64,000 nt of DNA, taken from contig CAZAXD010000003.1 of assembly GCA_964489015.1 (NCBI GenBank), positions 75,761 through 139,760 on the forward strand, given 5' to 3'. The notes under the pieces were generated by a model, which did no database searches, had not been told where the DNA came from, and saw only the letters and a list, made by a program, of their open reading frames with translations. Source of the DNA: JAPYWM01 sp964489015 (GTDB taxonomy: Bacteria > Bacteroidota > Bacteroidia > SpSt-205). A program made the position numbers and the translations under genes. Shown here one piece after another: positions 47,210 through 57,758 of this stretch (positions within the stretch are counted from its first letter, which is position 1; each line of letters begins with the position of its first letter).

Positions 47210-47800
47210 TTAGCTATCGGCTTCCTCGTCGCTTGCGAGGTCTTGGCCGATTTCAGTTTTGTCTTCGGAAGTCTCATCCGGCTCGGCAAGAGCGGCTTCC
47301 GCCTCGGCCGGCGCTTCTGGGAGCTGCGCGGCCACCTCGCGCACGTTCACCTTGCCGGTGACCACGTCGGCAATGAGCCGCTCGCGGTACTCTCGCCAAA
47401 GCTCGATGCTGCGGCGAGCAGCAGCAATGGCGCGGTCAATCTTGGCCGTCTGCGCGTCGAGGTACGCCACGATGGCGGTTTGTTCGGGGAGGGGGGGGAA
47501 AAGCTACGGATTCGTTTAGATACGCACGAATGCCTAGATTCTGGATTCCTGTAGTTTGCTTAATCGAACGAGTGCTTAAGCCAATTGTGTAAAGCGTTGC
47601 GTGCAGGTAAACAAGGAAATCGATTTCATAACCACTTTTGGGGACAACCCGAGCAATGAAATTTGAACAAACTGCTTCGATCTCATAATCGAACTTGACA
47701 ACACGCCCGACTGGTTGCTGGTCACCTCCCCCAGAGACCTCAATGAGAAGAGCTCCGGGTGATAGCATTTCGTGGCTCGTATCGGGTGCCGGTTCAGTAA
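47210..47800 (-). pseudogene. hsdS: Type I specificity subunit HsdS, 3' half only
   Basis: This is the C-terminal target-recognition domain of HsdS (LIEVSGGGDQQPVGRVV, SIKQTTGIQNL) followed by the conserved coiled coil (TAKIDRAIAAARR, RLIADVVTGKV). A run of eight C on the coding strand (47491-47498) is one base too long, moving the frame between PFPP and LPEQTAIVAYLD. The upstream half of hsdS is absent: at about 47800 the text switches abruptly to HerA sequence. The remnant could only specify half a recognition site. Confidence 0.7.
47491..47498. repeat. C8/G8 homopolymer tract inside hsdS
   Basis: Eight G on the plus strand. Seven would keep hsdS in frame. Tracts like this act as phase-variation switches in some type I and type III systems, but they are also common sequencing-error sites. 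Confidence 0.6.
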
Positions 47801-48649
47801 AGCCTTCGCGAACCCAACGTAAGGCGTGAATAAGCGCGGGCCTTTGTGTTTCGCACTCGCCTGGGTGAACGAGCACCACTCCACGCTGTTCTAGAACCAT
47901 AGTGGCACCTTCAGAGGTTTTTCTCCATTGCCGGGGTTCACTTTGAAGACTTGTGTTTTGACCGTCGGGTTGTCCGGAGGGAAGGCCTGGGAGTATTCGC
48001 CGTTCGGGTCGAGTATAATGAAGCGCGCATTGAGCGGGCCTGCTTTGCCGCTTCAAGGCTCCAGCGGATCAGCCCGGCGACGGTATAGGACTTGCCGCTG
48101 CCGGTGTTCCCTAGCACGGCGAGATGACGCCCGAAGACCCGTTCCGGATCGACACATAACTTTTGCATCGTTCGCCACAGGGCTTGTTCCGATGTACACA
48201 CGCTTCTTTTCGCTAGACTCAACGATTGCTCGGAGCTGGTCATCGGTAGGAAGCAGAGCAGGAGCACCCACTGATGGCAGAATATCGCTACCTCGCCTGA
48301 AGACGAAGCCCTCGCCATTGCGATCCGCATGCAATATGCCGAGTGGATTTAAGCTGAGTCGCGGGAGTGGATAGGGTAAATCCACCAAGCCAAAATCTTG
48401 CATCCCGCGCCTCTTCGGAAACGGCGAGCGTTCAACTGTGATCCACTCTACCTGACCTACAAGAAACCCTTGATCGACAGGAATCAACAGGTATCCATTT
48501 ACCCTAGGGAATGGTCTTGGCCCTCCTGTGTGGAGTGCTACCGACTCTGGAGCCTCGATATCGATAGCAATCTTAATCTCGTCGGGAGAGACGAACTCTA
48601 CCGTACCAATCTGAACAGTGCTGGTGTACTCGAAGAATGTTTGTCTCAT
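47800..48649 (-). pseudogene. HerA-like ATPase, truncated (partner of SIR2)
   Basis: An N-terminal HAS-barrel-like domain (VQIGTVEFVSPDEIKIAIDI) leads to the Walker A motif LGNTGSGKSYTVAGLIRWS and the strand RFIILDPNGEYSQAF, as in HerA/FtsK-type hexameric translocases of SIR2-HerA defense systems. The frame shifts near 48160, 48030 and 47860, and TAG at 47891-47893 interrupts PLWF-stop-NSVEW. After TQRPALIHALRWVREGF the HerA text ends and HsdS text begins, so the C-terminal half of the ATPase has been lost. The ATG at 48649 overlaps the SIR2 stop by 4 nt. Confidence 0.68.
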
Positions 48650-50044
48650 GACAACGCTCCACCTTCGTTCTCAGCGCTGGGGCCTTGGTTTTCCTGGGCC
48701 TGCGCGCCCAACCTCGCTTTGATCAAATTTGCCATTCGGATTGTCGTTCGGTCGATTGCAGGTTTAGGTAGATAGTGATCGACAAGCATTTTAAGATCGC
48801 CGAGATGGTTGCCGAGCAATAGCGTGATTTGAGCGCTTCTGCCCAACCTCTTGTACGTTCGCATGATCCGACCGAGGGGATCGCTGTATGAGATGATCAC
48901 CAGGGGTACTGACGGTATCGTCAGCATGTCTTCGATGATTCGATTGATGTGTTCATCACCGAAGCCGTAACCGTAGCAGATCAGCGCGCTATTCGGCCGA
49001 CAGATCGCCGCAGCAAAGTCGCGGAATCATTCACTGTAAGGGTAGAAAAGCGTCTCCACGTCCTTCGCCGGGTTGGGATAAATCATCAGCTGCAATGCTG
49101 TTGCATTCTTCAGGCCCGGGGCTTGAAGGTAGGGAGCGATATCGTTTGCACCGAATAGCAGGCTTATGCGACGAATTTCGCCGTTACAATGCACCCAATC
49201 CACTGAACCGTGTAGTTTGGTAAAGCGGGCTACGCCCTCTAGATAGCGCGGTTCACCCCGAATGCCTGGCGGGTTGTAATGCAAGTCAACATTAACACGG
49301 GATGCCCGGAATATTGGCGCAAGGGTCCCTATGAATCGATCGATCAATCGAAGGCCTACTACATCCGCACCTGCTTCGATATAGCGGTCATAGTTAGTTG
49401 TGAAGAGATGAAGGCGGTCACGTGTGCCGGATCGGCTTGCGAAACTCATGAGGAAGCTAACGAGGTAGTTGAATGCGTTCTCGCGTTTTTCATCCGGTTC
49501 AGAAGCCAGGTTTCGCTCAGCTTTGAGGATCGAGGCAGCGAAGGATTTAAGGGCCTCAGTCAACTCCTGTCGCAAGCCCTCGATCTGCTTGCGCTCTTCT
49601 GGGGTATCCTCTTTTGTCGATGCATAGATTTCCAAACCACGGAGCAACTCGTTGACCACGCGGATTTGGTCTTCAATGTTTCCCTCACCGCGTCCCACCT
49701 TTTCCGCTGTGCGCTTCACCTCTGCTTTGATTACATCGCCCAGATTTTTGAAGTCTACGGTGTCCATTCCCGGAAGGGATGCATCCGTTGCCAACCTGTG
49801 AACGGCGTGAGTGAGTCCCGACCCTATAAGCAGGTATAAATGCTCGGACTGAACGAGTGCCGTCAGCCACGGCTCTATGCGTTCCCGAAGTTTTCAGGAC
49901 CAAACTCCTCGTCGGCTTTTGCCCAAGAGCAACTCACGCCCTCTTCCAGTTTAATCGATCGTTAGCCAGCGGAATCGGGGCCAGAGTCAGCTGCTTGGGG
50001 TCATCCCGCGTCTTGATGATTTGTTGTCCATCTTCAAGGCTCAT
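48646..50044 (-). pseudogene. SIR2-family NADase/defense protein, broken
   Basis: Reconstructed from pieces, about 465 residues. The SIR2 nucleotide-site signatures are LLIGSGLTHAVHRLA, LFTTNYDRYIE and KLHGSVDW, with the catalytic His in LHGS. The C-terminal end is ICYGYGFGDEHINRII and VPLVIISYSDPLG. Frameshifts occur near 49955 and 49890 and an in-frame TGA at 49027-49029 (YPYSE-stop-FRDFAAAI). In SIR2-HerA systems the SIR2 protein depletes NAD+ on phage infection. The ATG at 50044 lies 5 nt past the hsdM stop, and the 3' end overlaps the HerA gene, consistent with a SIR2-HerA pair inserted in the type I operon. Confidence 0.7.
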
Positions 50045-50049
50045 CGCGT

Positions 50050-52068
50050 CTAACCTCCCAAAATATCGTCCAGCAACCCCTGCGCCTCCTTCTCCACCGC
50101 CAGAAGATCGGCGCGGATTTCTTCTAGCGACCGCAGGGCCTTCGGCTTATAGAAGTACCGGTTGAAGTTGATCTCATAGCCGACCCTGACGCTGGCGGGA
50201 TCGTACCAGGTGTTGGGCGCGTAGGGCAGCACCTCGCGGCGCAGGAAGGTCTCGATGGCCGTGCGTTCGTCTTCTTTCGTGGGCAGATAGCTGGGCTGGT
50301 GGCAGGCGGGGCATTCGAGGGAGGGGATCTGCTCGTTGTCGCGCTGCTCGGGGTCGGGCTCGTACTCGACGGTCCGCGGCTTCCCCCGCATGGAGACCTC
50401 AAAAAGCCCCCGAATCGGGTCGGGCGCCGTGCCGGGCTTGTGAATCTTTTTGATCACGGGCGGGGCGTTCTCGGCCCGCTCGGCCGTTTCGCGAAGGGCT
50501 TTGATCTCCCTGGCGCTGTACTCCCGCTCAGGGTCGATGCCCACCAGGCGCAGCGGCCGCTCTACCGTCACCTTCCAGTAGCCAAAGGCCGCATTGGGGA
50601 AAATCTTGGACTGTTCCGTCTCCCTAAAAGCGAGAAAGGTTTCCACGATGCGAGCAATATCTGCCTCCGACAATTCGCAGTTTTTCTTGCCTAGGTTTTT
50701 GCGTATGGGGTATACCACTCCGAAGCGTCGATGAGCTGCACACACCCCTTGCGGTGGGCCGGCTTGCGGTTGGTAAGCACCCAGATGTAGGTCGCAATGC
50801 CAGTGTTGTAAAACATATTCAGCGGGAGGGCGATGATAGCTTCGAGCCAGTCGTTTTCGATGATCCAGCGGCGGATGTTGCTTTCACCCTGGCCGGCTTC
50901 ACCGGTGAAGAGGGAAGAGCCATTGTGCACCTCGGCGATTCGGCTGCCGAGCGGGGTATCGGGCTTCATCTTGGAGAGCATATTGACGAGAAACATCAGT
51001 TGGCCATCGCTGGAGCGGGTTACGAGGGATAGCGTTTCGCCGCGGTGAGAAACGACAAAACGGGGGTCCCGAATGCCGTCTTTGCCGCCTAAGCGGTCGA
51101 GGTCGCTTTTCCAGCTTTTGCCGTAGGGGGGATTCGAGCGCATAAAGTCAAACTTTTTATCGGGAAAAGCGTCGTTCGAGAGGGTAGAGTACTCGGGCCT
51201 GCCGACGATGTTGTCGGCGGCTTCGCCTTCGCCCTTGAGGAGAAGGTCGGCTTTGCAAATGGCGTAGGTTTCGGCGTTGATCTCCTGCCCAAAGAGATGC
51301 ACGGCGACTTCTTTGCCATGGGCCTTAGCCAGCTGGAGGAGGGTTTCTTCGGCGACGGTGAGCATGCCGCCCGTACCGCAGGCACCGTCGTAGAGGAGAT
51401 AAGTGCTGTTCTGGATCGGGTCGACGGTGGGCTCGAAGATCAGGCGCGCCATCAGTCGCACGGCGTCGCGCGGAGTCCAGGGCTCGCCGGCCTCTTCGTT
51501 GTTCTCCTCATTGAAGCGGCGCACCAGCTCCTCGAAGATGGTGCCCATGGCGTGATTGGCCAGGCCCGGCAGGCGCACGCTGCCGTCGTCGCTAAGCGCA
51601 GGATAGGGGCTTAGGTTGATGGAGGGGTTCGAGAAATTTTTCAATGAGGGTTCCTAAAACGTCGGCCTTGCTGAGCTTTAGGATTTGGAGCCGAAAGTCA
51701 AAGCTGTGGAGGATAGCCTGCACATTGGGCGAGAAGCCATCGAGATAGGTGAGGAAGTCATTTTCCAGCTGCTGGCGATTGGCACGGGTCATGAGGTCAC
51801 GCAGCGTGAAGGGGGAGGTATTGTAAAAGGCTTGGCCGGCGGCTTGACGCAGGGTGGCATCCTGGTTGGTAATGCCAGCCTTGTCCAGATGAGCTTTGGT
51901 GGTGAGAACGGCCTGCTTGGTGGGCTCGAGCACCGCATCTAGCCGGCGAATCATCGTCATGGGCAGGATCACATCGCGGTACTTCCCGCGTACATATAGG
52001 TCGCGCAAAACATCATCCGCAATCCTCCAAATGAAATTGGTAATCCATGTGAGTTCGGTATAGTTCAT
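50050..52068 (-). pseudogene. hsdM: Type I DNA methyltransferase HsdM, two frameshifts
   Basis: N6-adenine methyltransferase subunit of the type I system. In the first piece (52068 to about 51640), ITNFIWRIADDVLRDLY and KYRDVILPMTMIRRLD form the N-terminal helical domain. The second piece (about 51640 to 50710) contains motif I DGACGTGGMLTVAEE and the catalytic NPPYGKSWKSD. The third (to 50050) begins at RKNLGKKNCEL. The join near 50710 needs one more C in a C4 run. Reconstructed length is about 672 residues, normal for HsdM. The first ATG at 52068 is preferred over a TTG at 52101. Catalytic motifs are intact, so this may be a sequencing artefact. Confidence 0.82.
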
Positions 52069-52134
52069 AGCGAGTTGGTATTTTTCGCAAGCCTTGGCCA
52101 AAAGTAATAAAGGTTTGATTAGCTCTTTTGAGGG

Positions 52135-52659
52135 CTAGGTCGGCTTATGCGAATAGGGCAATTCAGGGACGGAAAGGCTTTGCCGCAGGTGCTCTATCCA
52201 GGTTTGGAGGCGCGCAAGCTTCTGACCTATTCCGCCGCTAACCACTTCTAGAGGTACATGGGCAGGTAACCAAGCTTCTATGGGCTCTAGGGCTAGGAGG
52301 TAAATCTTTCCAGCCCATATGACGATTTTTGAATAAGGGCGGTGGCTTAGAATGTCTTTGAGAAACGCCCGATTCTGACTAGCCTGGGCCCGAGCAGTTG
52401 TGAGGGAAAAGCTTTCATCGTAAGGACTTATCACCTCTGAGGGCCAAATCAGCCCGTATTGGGCGGAGAGAATGAGAATATCAAGCGTTTTGGGGAGGAG
52501 TCCTATCCGCTCTTGCCGCTTTAGCAAGCGAAAAGCCACCCCATCATACAAGTCCCAGGCTGGAATCGGCTCTTGCACGGGTTTCTTACGGGCTGAACAG
52601 CTGAGGATTAAGAGAGAAGATTTAGGCCTTCTGTCGGGCGGGTTGGATATAGTGCTCAT
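52135..52659 (-). CDS. DUF6884 / YaaA-like protein linked to dpdA
   Basis: A compact 174-residue protein beginning at about 52659 (the frame is open from 52725). The central segments LLILSCSARKKP, DLYDGVAFRLLKR, LDILILSAQYGLI and SPYDESF resemble proteins annotated DUF6884, a YaaA-like fold. I cannot give a reaction. Its start overlaps the reconstructed end of dpdA by about 38 nt, so it is probably co-translated with it. Co-occurrence with a DpdA suggests a role in 7-deazaguanine DNA modification, but that is inference. It is one of the few intact genes in the island. Confidence 0.55.
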   Translation of the reverse strand: MSTISNPPDRRPKSSLLILSCSARKKPVQEPIPAWDLYDGVAFRLLKRQERIGLLPKTLDILILSAQYGLIWPSEVISPYDESFSLTTARAQASQNRAFLKDILSHRPYSKIVIWAGKIYLLALEPIEAWLPAHVPLEVVSGGIGQKLARLQTWIEHLRQSLSVPELPYSHKPT

Positions 52660-53863
52660 AAAATAGCCTGATATTATGAAAGCCTCGTCTTTTATTTCGA
52701 TTTGAGCCCCTGAAGATGATAACATGAATACCAGCTTGCCTACACGTTTCGCACTCGCATTTTTTCCATATACGACTCTCGAGAGTTTTCTGATAGCGCT
52801 TGTGAATTTCTTCTAGGTTTTCGCTACTTCTCCTTAGTAGAGTATCATACTACATCACTGCACTCAAAGCACTTTCTAACGAGCAAGTCTTCCGCTCGTA
52901 TTCACGAATGGCCAGTAGAGCCTGTCTTTCTAGGGCTTGGACATTGTCGGAGGGCAAACCAAGCTTTTGAATGCGAGGGTCATAAGAGGGGGGCACCCGA
53001 ATCGCACTGTACCACCTCAGGTCTGTCCCCAAATAGTTCATTTCGGAGCGAAGCTAAGCTTTTCTAAGAAAAGAAGGGCTATCAAAGCTGGCGATCTCTA
53101 AATCCCGGAAGAGATCCAGCAATTGAAGGCGCAAAATGCCCAGTAAGTGTAGTTTTATCGGCGGTCGATGATGACGAAGTTTGCGCCATATGGCCTCGAC
53201 GATCTCCCTGATCTGGGCTGTGGGATAGCGTACGAGACCTCCCACGGCTAAGTAAGTATACCCCATTTCCACGAGCTTTTGGGCAGAGTCTACGTAGGTT
53301 TGAAGGTTGTAGCCCTGTACGGCCCCCAGAGGTGTAAAAGTAAAATTGTTTTTTTGCATGTAAGCTAAAAAAGCAGAGGCATTACGTAGCGTGATTTGCC
53401 GCCTCTGTTCTTTCTCATCCTCCGTCAGTATGTACTTTTGCTTAGGCTCAATATAGATGGCGTTTAGAATGACATGGTCAGGCGAGACCCCAAGGTCAAA
53501 TTGCAGCTGCTGGTGGAGCGTGGCGACCCGCTCAGGTGAGGCCCAAGTAGGCGGAACCAGTTGATTGACATAGCTAAAGGCCCCGCAGTCTCCCATGGCT
53601 ATAAGACCCGTGGGAAGTCGAAGGTAATCTTTTATGCTGGGAAGTCCCCGAATTGTCACCTTTCTCCCCTCATGGCTAAGCCTGATCTTACCCTCAAAGA
53701 GAGCTATACTAGTCAAAATGCCATCATAAGGCGGCGTTTTAAAAAATTCATGAGCATACAAATGGTGCTTGTGGCTGTCCTTACGTCGATCGGGCCTCCC
53801 GTCAGCTGTAAAATCAAACTCTGGGTCGATGCGATCCTCCCAGTCTAGAAGAAGGTAAAGCAT
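52622..53863 (-). pseudogene. dpdA: DpdA: tRNA-guanine-transglycosylase-like DNA 7-deazaguanine transferase, two in-frame stops
   Basis: A 413-codon frame divisible by three with TAG at 53054-53056 and 52850-52852. The first TAG sits where I recall Trp in relatives (FLRKA-stop-LRSEMNYLG). The TGT-like barrel shows the putative nucleophile Asp in MGDCGAFSYVN, FDLGVSPDHVIL, LGAVQGYNLQTYV and YLAVGGLV. The C-terminal part holds the DpdA hallmark KKCECETCRQAGIHV and FRGSNRNKRRGFHN. DpdA exchanges guanine in DNA for preQ0 in Salmonella and phage systems. No preQ0 synthesis genes are in the window. The start at 53863 is 12 nt past the nuclease stop. Confidence 0.75.
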
Positions 53864-53875
53864 TCAGTTGCCGAT

Positions 53876-55044
53876 TCAGGGCGCTATCGGGATACCTCCT
53901 GCCCCTACGCTGGTAGCTTTTGAGCAGCAATATGGTAGATCGCAAGCAGGACAGGTACGAGCGTCTGGATTAGGTGCCCAAACGTTATTAATCAATCCAC
54001 CCTGCATCTCCTGATAAACCGCTTGCTCTATTGGGCTAACTGTATTGTCGAACTGAGTTAGGCCTTGTTGAATAGAGGAGGAGGTTAGGGGTATGACCCT
54101 AATCGAACGGGCCTGTCTAACTAGACTTAGAGAGGGAACGGACTGATATCGATTCCAATTCTGAATTTTCTGTTCATCTGCTGAGCCGGGTGCCGGCAAA
54201 ACATCCGTGGAATGTTGACGAATCTCTTGCTGTAGGTCCATCATATCTTCGGACGAGGGCTCTAGCTCATTGAGATACAAGATGATGCCCCCTACCACTT
54301 GATTACCTGTTTGTTGAGTCCTTAGCCAAGCATAGGTCTGAATTTGCCACTCGTGATGCTGCCATTGTCGAGCGCTTTTAGCCGGACGGCGCATGCCTTT
54401 ATATCAATAATAACTTCACCTTGTTTACCTTGGGTGGGTAGGTGTTGGGTTAGTAGCTTCTGAATTAGATTTCCTAAATAGTTAGCGCCGTGATTAGTTT
54501 GGCCGATGATGTCGGCAATGCCTTTGACCTCGTAGTAACTACTTCGCGCGGGCCCTGAGGTAGGGGGCGAAGCCCACTCAGCTGGACCTGCGCTTGGGTG
54601 ATGAGAGGAAATAAATGAGGTCCCCATGCGTTGATAGCTGCTTCAGCACGGCGACTGGCTAAAAGCTGATGAGGACCCGGCCCAGAGACGTTTTTACAAA
54701 AGCACTCTCCTGACGTGGAACTAGGTCCCAGGCCATATCGGCAAAAGAGATTAAAAGGCGGTACCAGACCCCGTGTCATGAGCCTTTGGGCAATTTTCAC
54801 TTCTAAGGGGCGGATCTGATTCTGCCAGTCCCGGGGAAAAGAACTTTGAGCATTCCTCCACTCTAAGTAGGTTTCCTCCATGACAGCATGAATAAATTCT
54901 CCAAACCACATCTGCACCGGCTTAGAAGGAGGAAGTTTGCCCTTATTGTATGGCAATACTGCAGACCGCAACGTAGGTACGCTAGGATATCACCTGTGAG
55001 ACTATAAGAAGGAATAGGGCGGGGCGTTCCTTTTTGCTTAGCAT
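53876..55044 (-). pseudogene. Fe-S PD-(D/E)XK nuclease (RecB/AddB-like), several frameshifts
   Basis: The pieces together encode a RecB-family nuclease of about 390 residues. The N-terminus is SYSLTGDILAYLRCGLQY with the first cluster cysteine, then SKPVQMWFGEFIHAVMEE. The nuclease core is EVKGIADII and EVIIDIK, followed by HEWQIQTYAWL. The C-terminal cysteines CPACDLPYCC complete a probable 4Fe-4S cluster, as in AddB and Cas4. Frameshifts lie near 55030 (A-run), 54950, 54545 and 54400. The ATG at 55044 overlaps the helicase stop by one base (TAATG). Catalytic residues survive in the text. Confidence 0.7.
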
Positions 55045-57312
55045 TAGATGTGAATTAAGTTAGGGAGATTTTGCCAATTGCATTGACTATTTCGTGTCCA
55101 CCCTGCCGCTACACAGGGGATTTTACTTAGGACGCCGTTTAGCCCTACGAGCAGAAGTACATCCTGGGCTTGACTGTAGGCGACGTAATATAGCCGTGTT
55201 AAGTCATCAAAAGCTCGGTCTCGAGCTGGCCGGCTGGGTGCACCCAAGGTGGAGTAGGGCCTTAGACCGTCTTCTAAATTATGGGTCAACTCTCCGCAGC
55301 GAGGAAAGCGCTTAGGCGCTTGCATATGGTGAGCGCTCTTAAGATCAGAGCCGATCTCTACGATAACCATGGGAAACTCTAAGCCCTTGCTCTGATGAAT
55401 TGAAAGGATATTAAAGCGATTTTGCGGGAGAGTTTCGAGAAGCTCTTCATCTAAATCTACGTTACCGCTCGCAATCGGCTCTAAAACATATTCTATGAAA
55501 GTTATTATGCTTTGCATCTCTATGTCTCGATCTTTAAACAGGATATGTCCTTTATACTTACTAAAGTAGGCTTCTTCTGTGACAGTTCTGCAGATAAACT
55601 CTAGGTAAGCTAGCCCCCCTACGCTATTTTGTAGATTGGGTATCCAGTGTAAGAGCTTATAAACAAGCTGTATTACATTCATCTGATCCGGCCATGAACT
55701 GTTAGGAGGGGATGGACGGTTCTGCCATGAGGTGATAAAACTACGAAGACTAGGATTAGAAAAGTAAAAATTCTTAGCAGTTTTGCACCAGGAGGCGAAT
55801 ACAGATTCACAGGTACTTTGCCCCCGAATAGAGCCATTTGGATCAAGGCATTCTAAAATGAGCCCACAGAGCTTAGCAACGCTTTGTACCTCAAAAAGGA
55901 GCTGTCCACGAGGGTTGTAAACGTTGATGCCGTGTTTATCCAGCGCTTGACGCAGTAGGTAGGGAAGACGGGGCTTGTCGCTGCTGTCATATTCTCGGGG
56001 GGCTGTGGCATAAAAGAGCGCAATCCCCAACTGAACCCTTTATGATGTTCCCATCAGGGAGCTTATAGCCGCCCCTAATGCATATGTCAGCGATAAAGTC
56101 GGCTAGATCTTCGGCTAACTTCTGAATATCTGAGCGAAACATCGCCAAAATGGGTGGATTGTATGAGGATGATCTAGCAAACGAAATGGATGGTTTTCCA
56201 CTTATTCGAGCAGATTGATAGGCTCTATCTAGCTTAATGAAGCTATTACAGAAATCCACTATATTCTTAGTGGAGCGGTAATTTTCCATCAGAAAAATTT
56301 GAGTGGCATTAGTTTTTAGCTGCTGCTGTAGTTTATCATGGAACCCCTGAAAAAGATCAACGGTAGCCCCTCTAAATCGGTAGATAGACTGATCATCATC
56401 CCCCACAACGGTGAGGCCTCCCCCGTTTCGTATGGCAATTTTCGCTAGTTCAAAGTAGATCTGCTCCTGCAGTAGGTTCGTGTCTTGATATTCGTCCACT
56501 AGAATGACTTCGATTTCATCGAATAAACCTGCTAATTTCCCTTGGCTAAGTTGCGTATAAAAATCCTCTTCTAGCATTGGAAAGTCAAAGATATTCTGAC
56601 TTCTTAGGTAGTTTTCATAAGATTCTATGACACTTAGGATGTTTTGGGCTCTTGAGCTGCTGTATTTCTCCCGATCTACCATGTTGTGCACAATGCGAGC
56701 TCGGGTAGACTCTAAAGCTTGGATTGCGTGGTAGAGAGAGGTATATCCGAGTTTCTGTGGATACTGGTTTTCGGCTTTGGTAATCTTTTGTAAGTATTTC
56801 TTCTTAATCAAAGCGAGAGCGAAAAAGTTTTCAATTACCTGGGGTTTGGCTAGACCTGGTAGACGATTTGGGTTTAAGAAAGTCTGCACTAAGCTATCAA
56901 GGGTATCCGTATATATCGCATTTAGATTTACAGGCTTACCTGGGAACTGAGAGAGTCGCATGCCGTAATCTAAGATTCGGGAGCGCAACTCTTTAGCCGC
57001 TCTCCGAGTGAAGGTCGTAGCTATTATGCGTTCTGGTGGAACGTTATTTACGAGGATGAGCTTTAAGATTCTGAGTGCAATCACAGTCGTTTTTCCGCTA
57101 CCAGGGCCTACAACGAGAAATAAATTCTGAGATTTGGGCGCTAAGATAGCCTGCCGTTGACTCTGATTCAGCTTTATGTTTAGGGCATTAGCAATCTGAT
57201 CGGTAAAGAAGCTGGTGGAAGTGCATAGCTTAGGAGCTACCTGACTTGAAGAAGAGGGAGGAGATAGGCTAATGAAACCGTTTTGACTTCCAGACTCTAA
57301 AGCTCTTTTCAT
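55044..57312 (-). pseudogene. UvrD/Rep-like SF1A helicase, one frameshift
   Basis: ATP-dependent 3'-5' DNA helicase of about 755 residues. All motifs are present: VVGPGSGKTT (I), TTFTRRAAKEL (Ia), LVDEYQDTNL (II), VVGDDDQSIYRFRG (III), ENYRSTKNIV (IV), SIHQSKGLEFPMV (V) and LTRLYYVAYSQAQD (VI). The two halves are separated at 55997-56002, where C6 on the coding strand is one base too long (LLCHSP to REYDSSDKPRLPYLLR). It is the first gene of the cluster with the Fe-S nuclease, dpdA and DUF6884. The domain order and nuclease partner recall AddAB-type end processing. Confidence 0.8.
55997..56002. repeat. C6/G6 tract at the helicase frameshift
   Basis: Six G on the plus strand; five would restore the helicase frame. 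It may be a slippage site or a read error. Confidence 0.5.
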
Positions 57313-57385
57313 AAAAGAGACAGCATATTTTCAGAATAGATTTAGCTTTTCATCTTGGACTTTGGCTTGTGAATAACTAGCTTGG

Positions 57386-57541
57386 CTAGTTAAGCCATGA
57401 TGAAGCATCTTTTTTGCTATCTGAAAGAATTTTCCTCTTAAATTGTCTGTCGTCAAAGGGCGTAAAAGCTACGGCGACTTTCCAGGGTATTCTCCTTGAG
57501 GTTTGCTGTAACCAAGCTTTCAGACCTTGTGTAGTGATCAT
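57386..57541 (-). CDS. Small ORF, 51 residues, unknown
   Basis: An open frame from ATG 57541 to TAG 57386-57388 encoding a basic protein (ITTQGLKAWLQQT, RRIPWKVAVAFTPFDDRQ). It is in the 549-nt stretch between the helicase and the Mrr-like gene. A 7-bp hairpin (57375-57391) covers its stop. It may be a real small gene or the tail of a decayed one. Confidence 0.3.
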   Translation of the reverse strand: MITTQGLKAWLQQTSRRIPWKVAVAFTPFDDRQFKRKILSDSKKDASSWLN

Positions 57542-57605
57542 TCTGCTAAATTGCTTACTTTTTTCATTTTTTGGCTACTAAGAGCTATCTTCTTTTATAA
57601 TATGC

Positions 57606-57758
57606 CTATTCAAAATCAAGTTTTTCACTCTTCCGTAAAATGATACTTATCCATCGCTTAGTGGGGTCGACTTCATAAGCCAACCTTTTTTGGCTCAAGA
57701 ACTCTAATAGTGACTGAGTAAGCTTGGTGGCCACGTCCGCAGTAATAAAGAAAATCAT
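57606..57758 (-). CDS. Small ORF, 50 residues, unknown
   Basis: An open frame from ATG 57758 to TAG 57606-57608 (MIFFITADVATKLTQSLLEF to RKSEKLDFE). Its regular codon pattern and charged tail make it look coding, but I recognise no family. The remaining parts of 57313-57861 are A+T-rich with nothing I can name. Confidence 0.3.
   Translation of the reverse strand: MIFFITADVATKLTQSLLEFLSQKRLAYEVDPTKRWISIILRKSEKLDFE

Noticed and set aside
44848..49029. TGA read as tryptophan (alternative genetic code)
   Set aside because: Intact core genes such as purL and the bacilliredoxin end with TGA and use TGG for Trp, and the island also has in-frame TAG and TAA, so a code change does not explain the stops.
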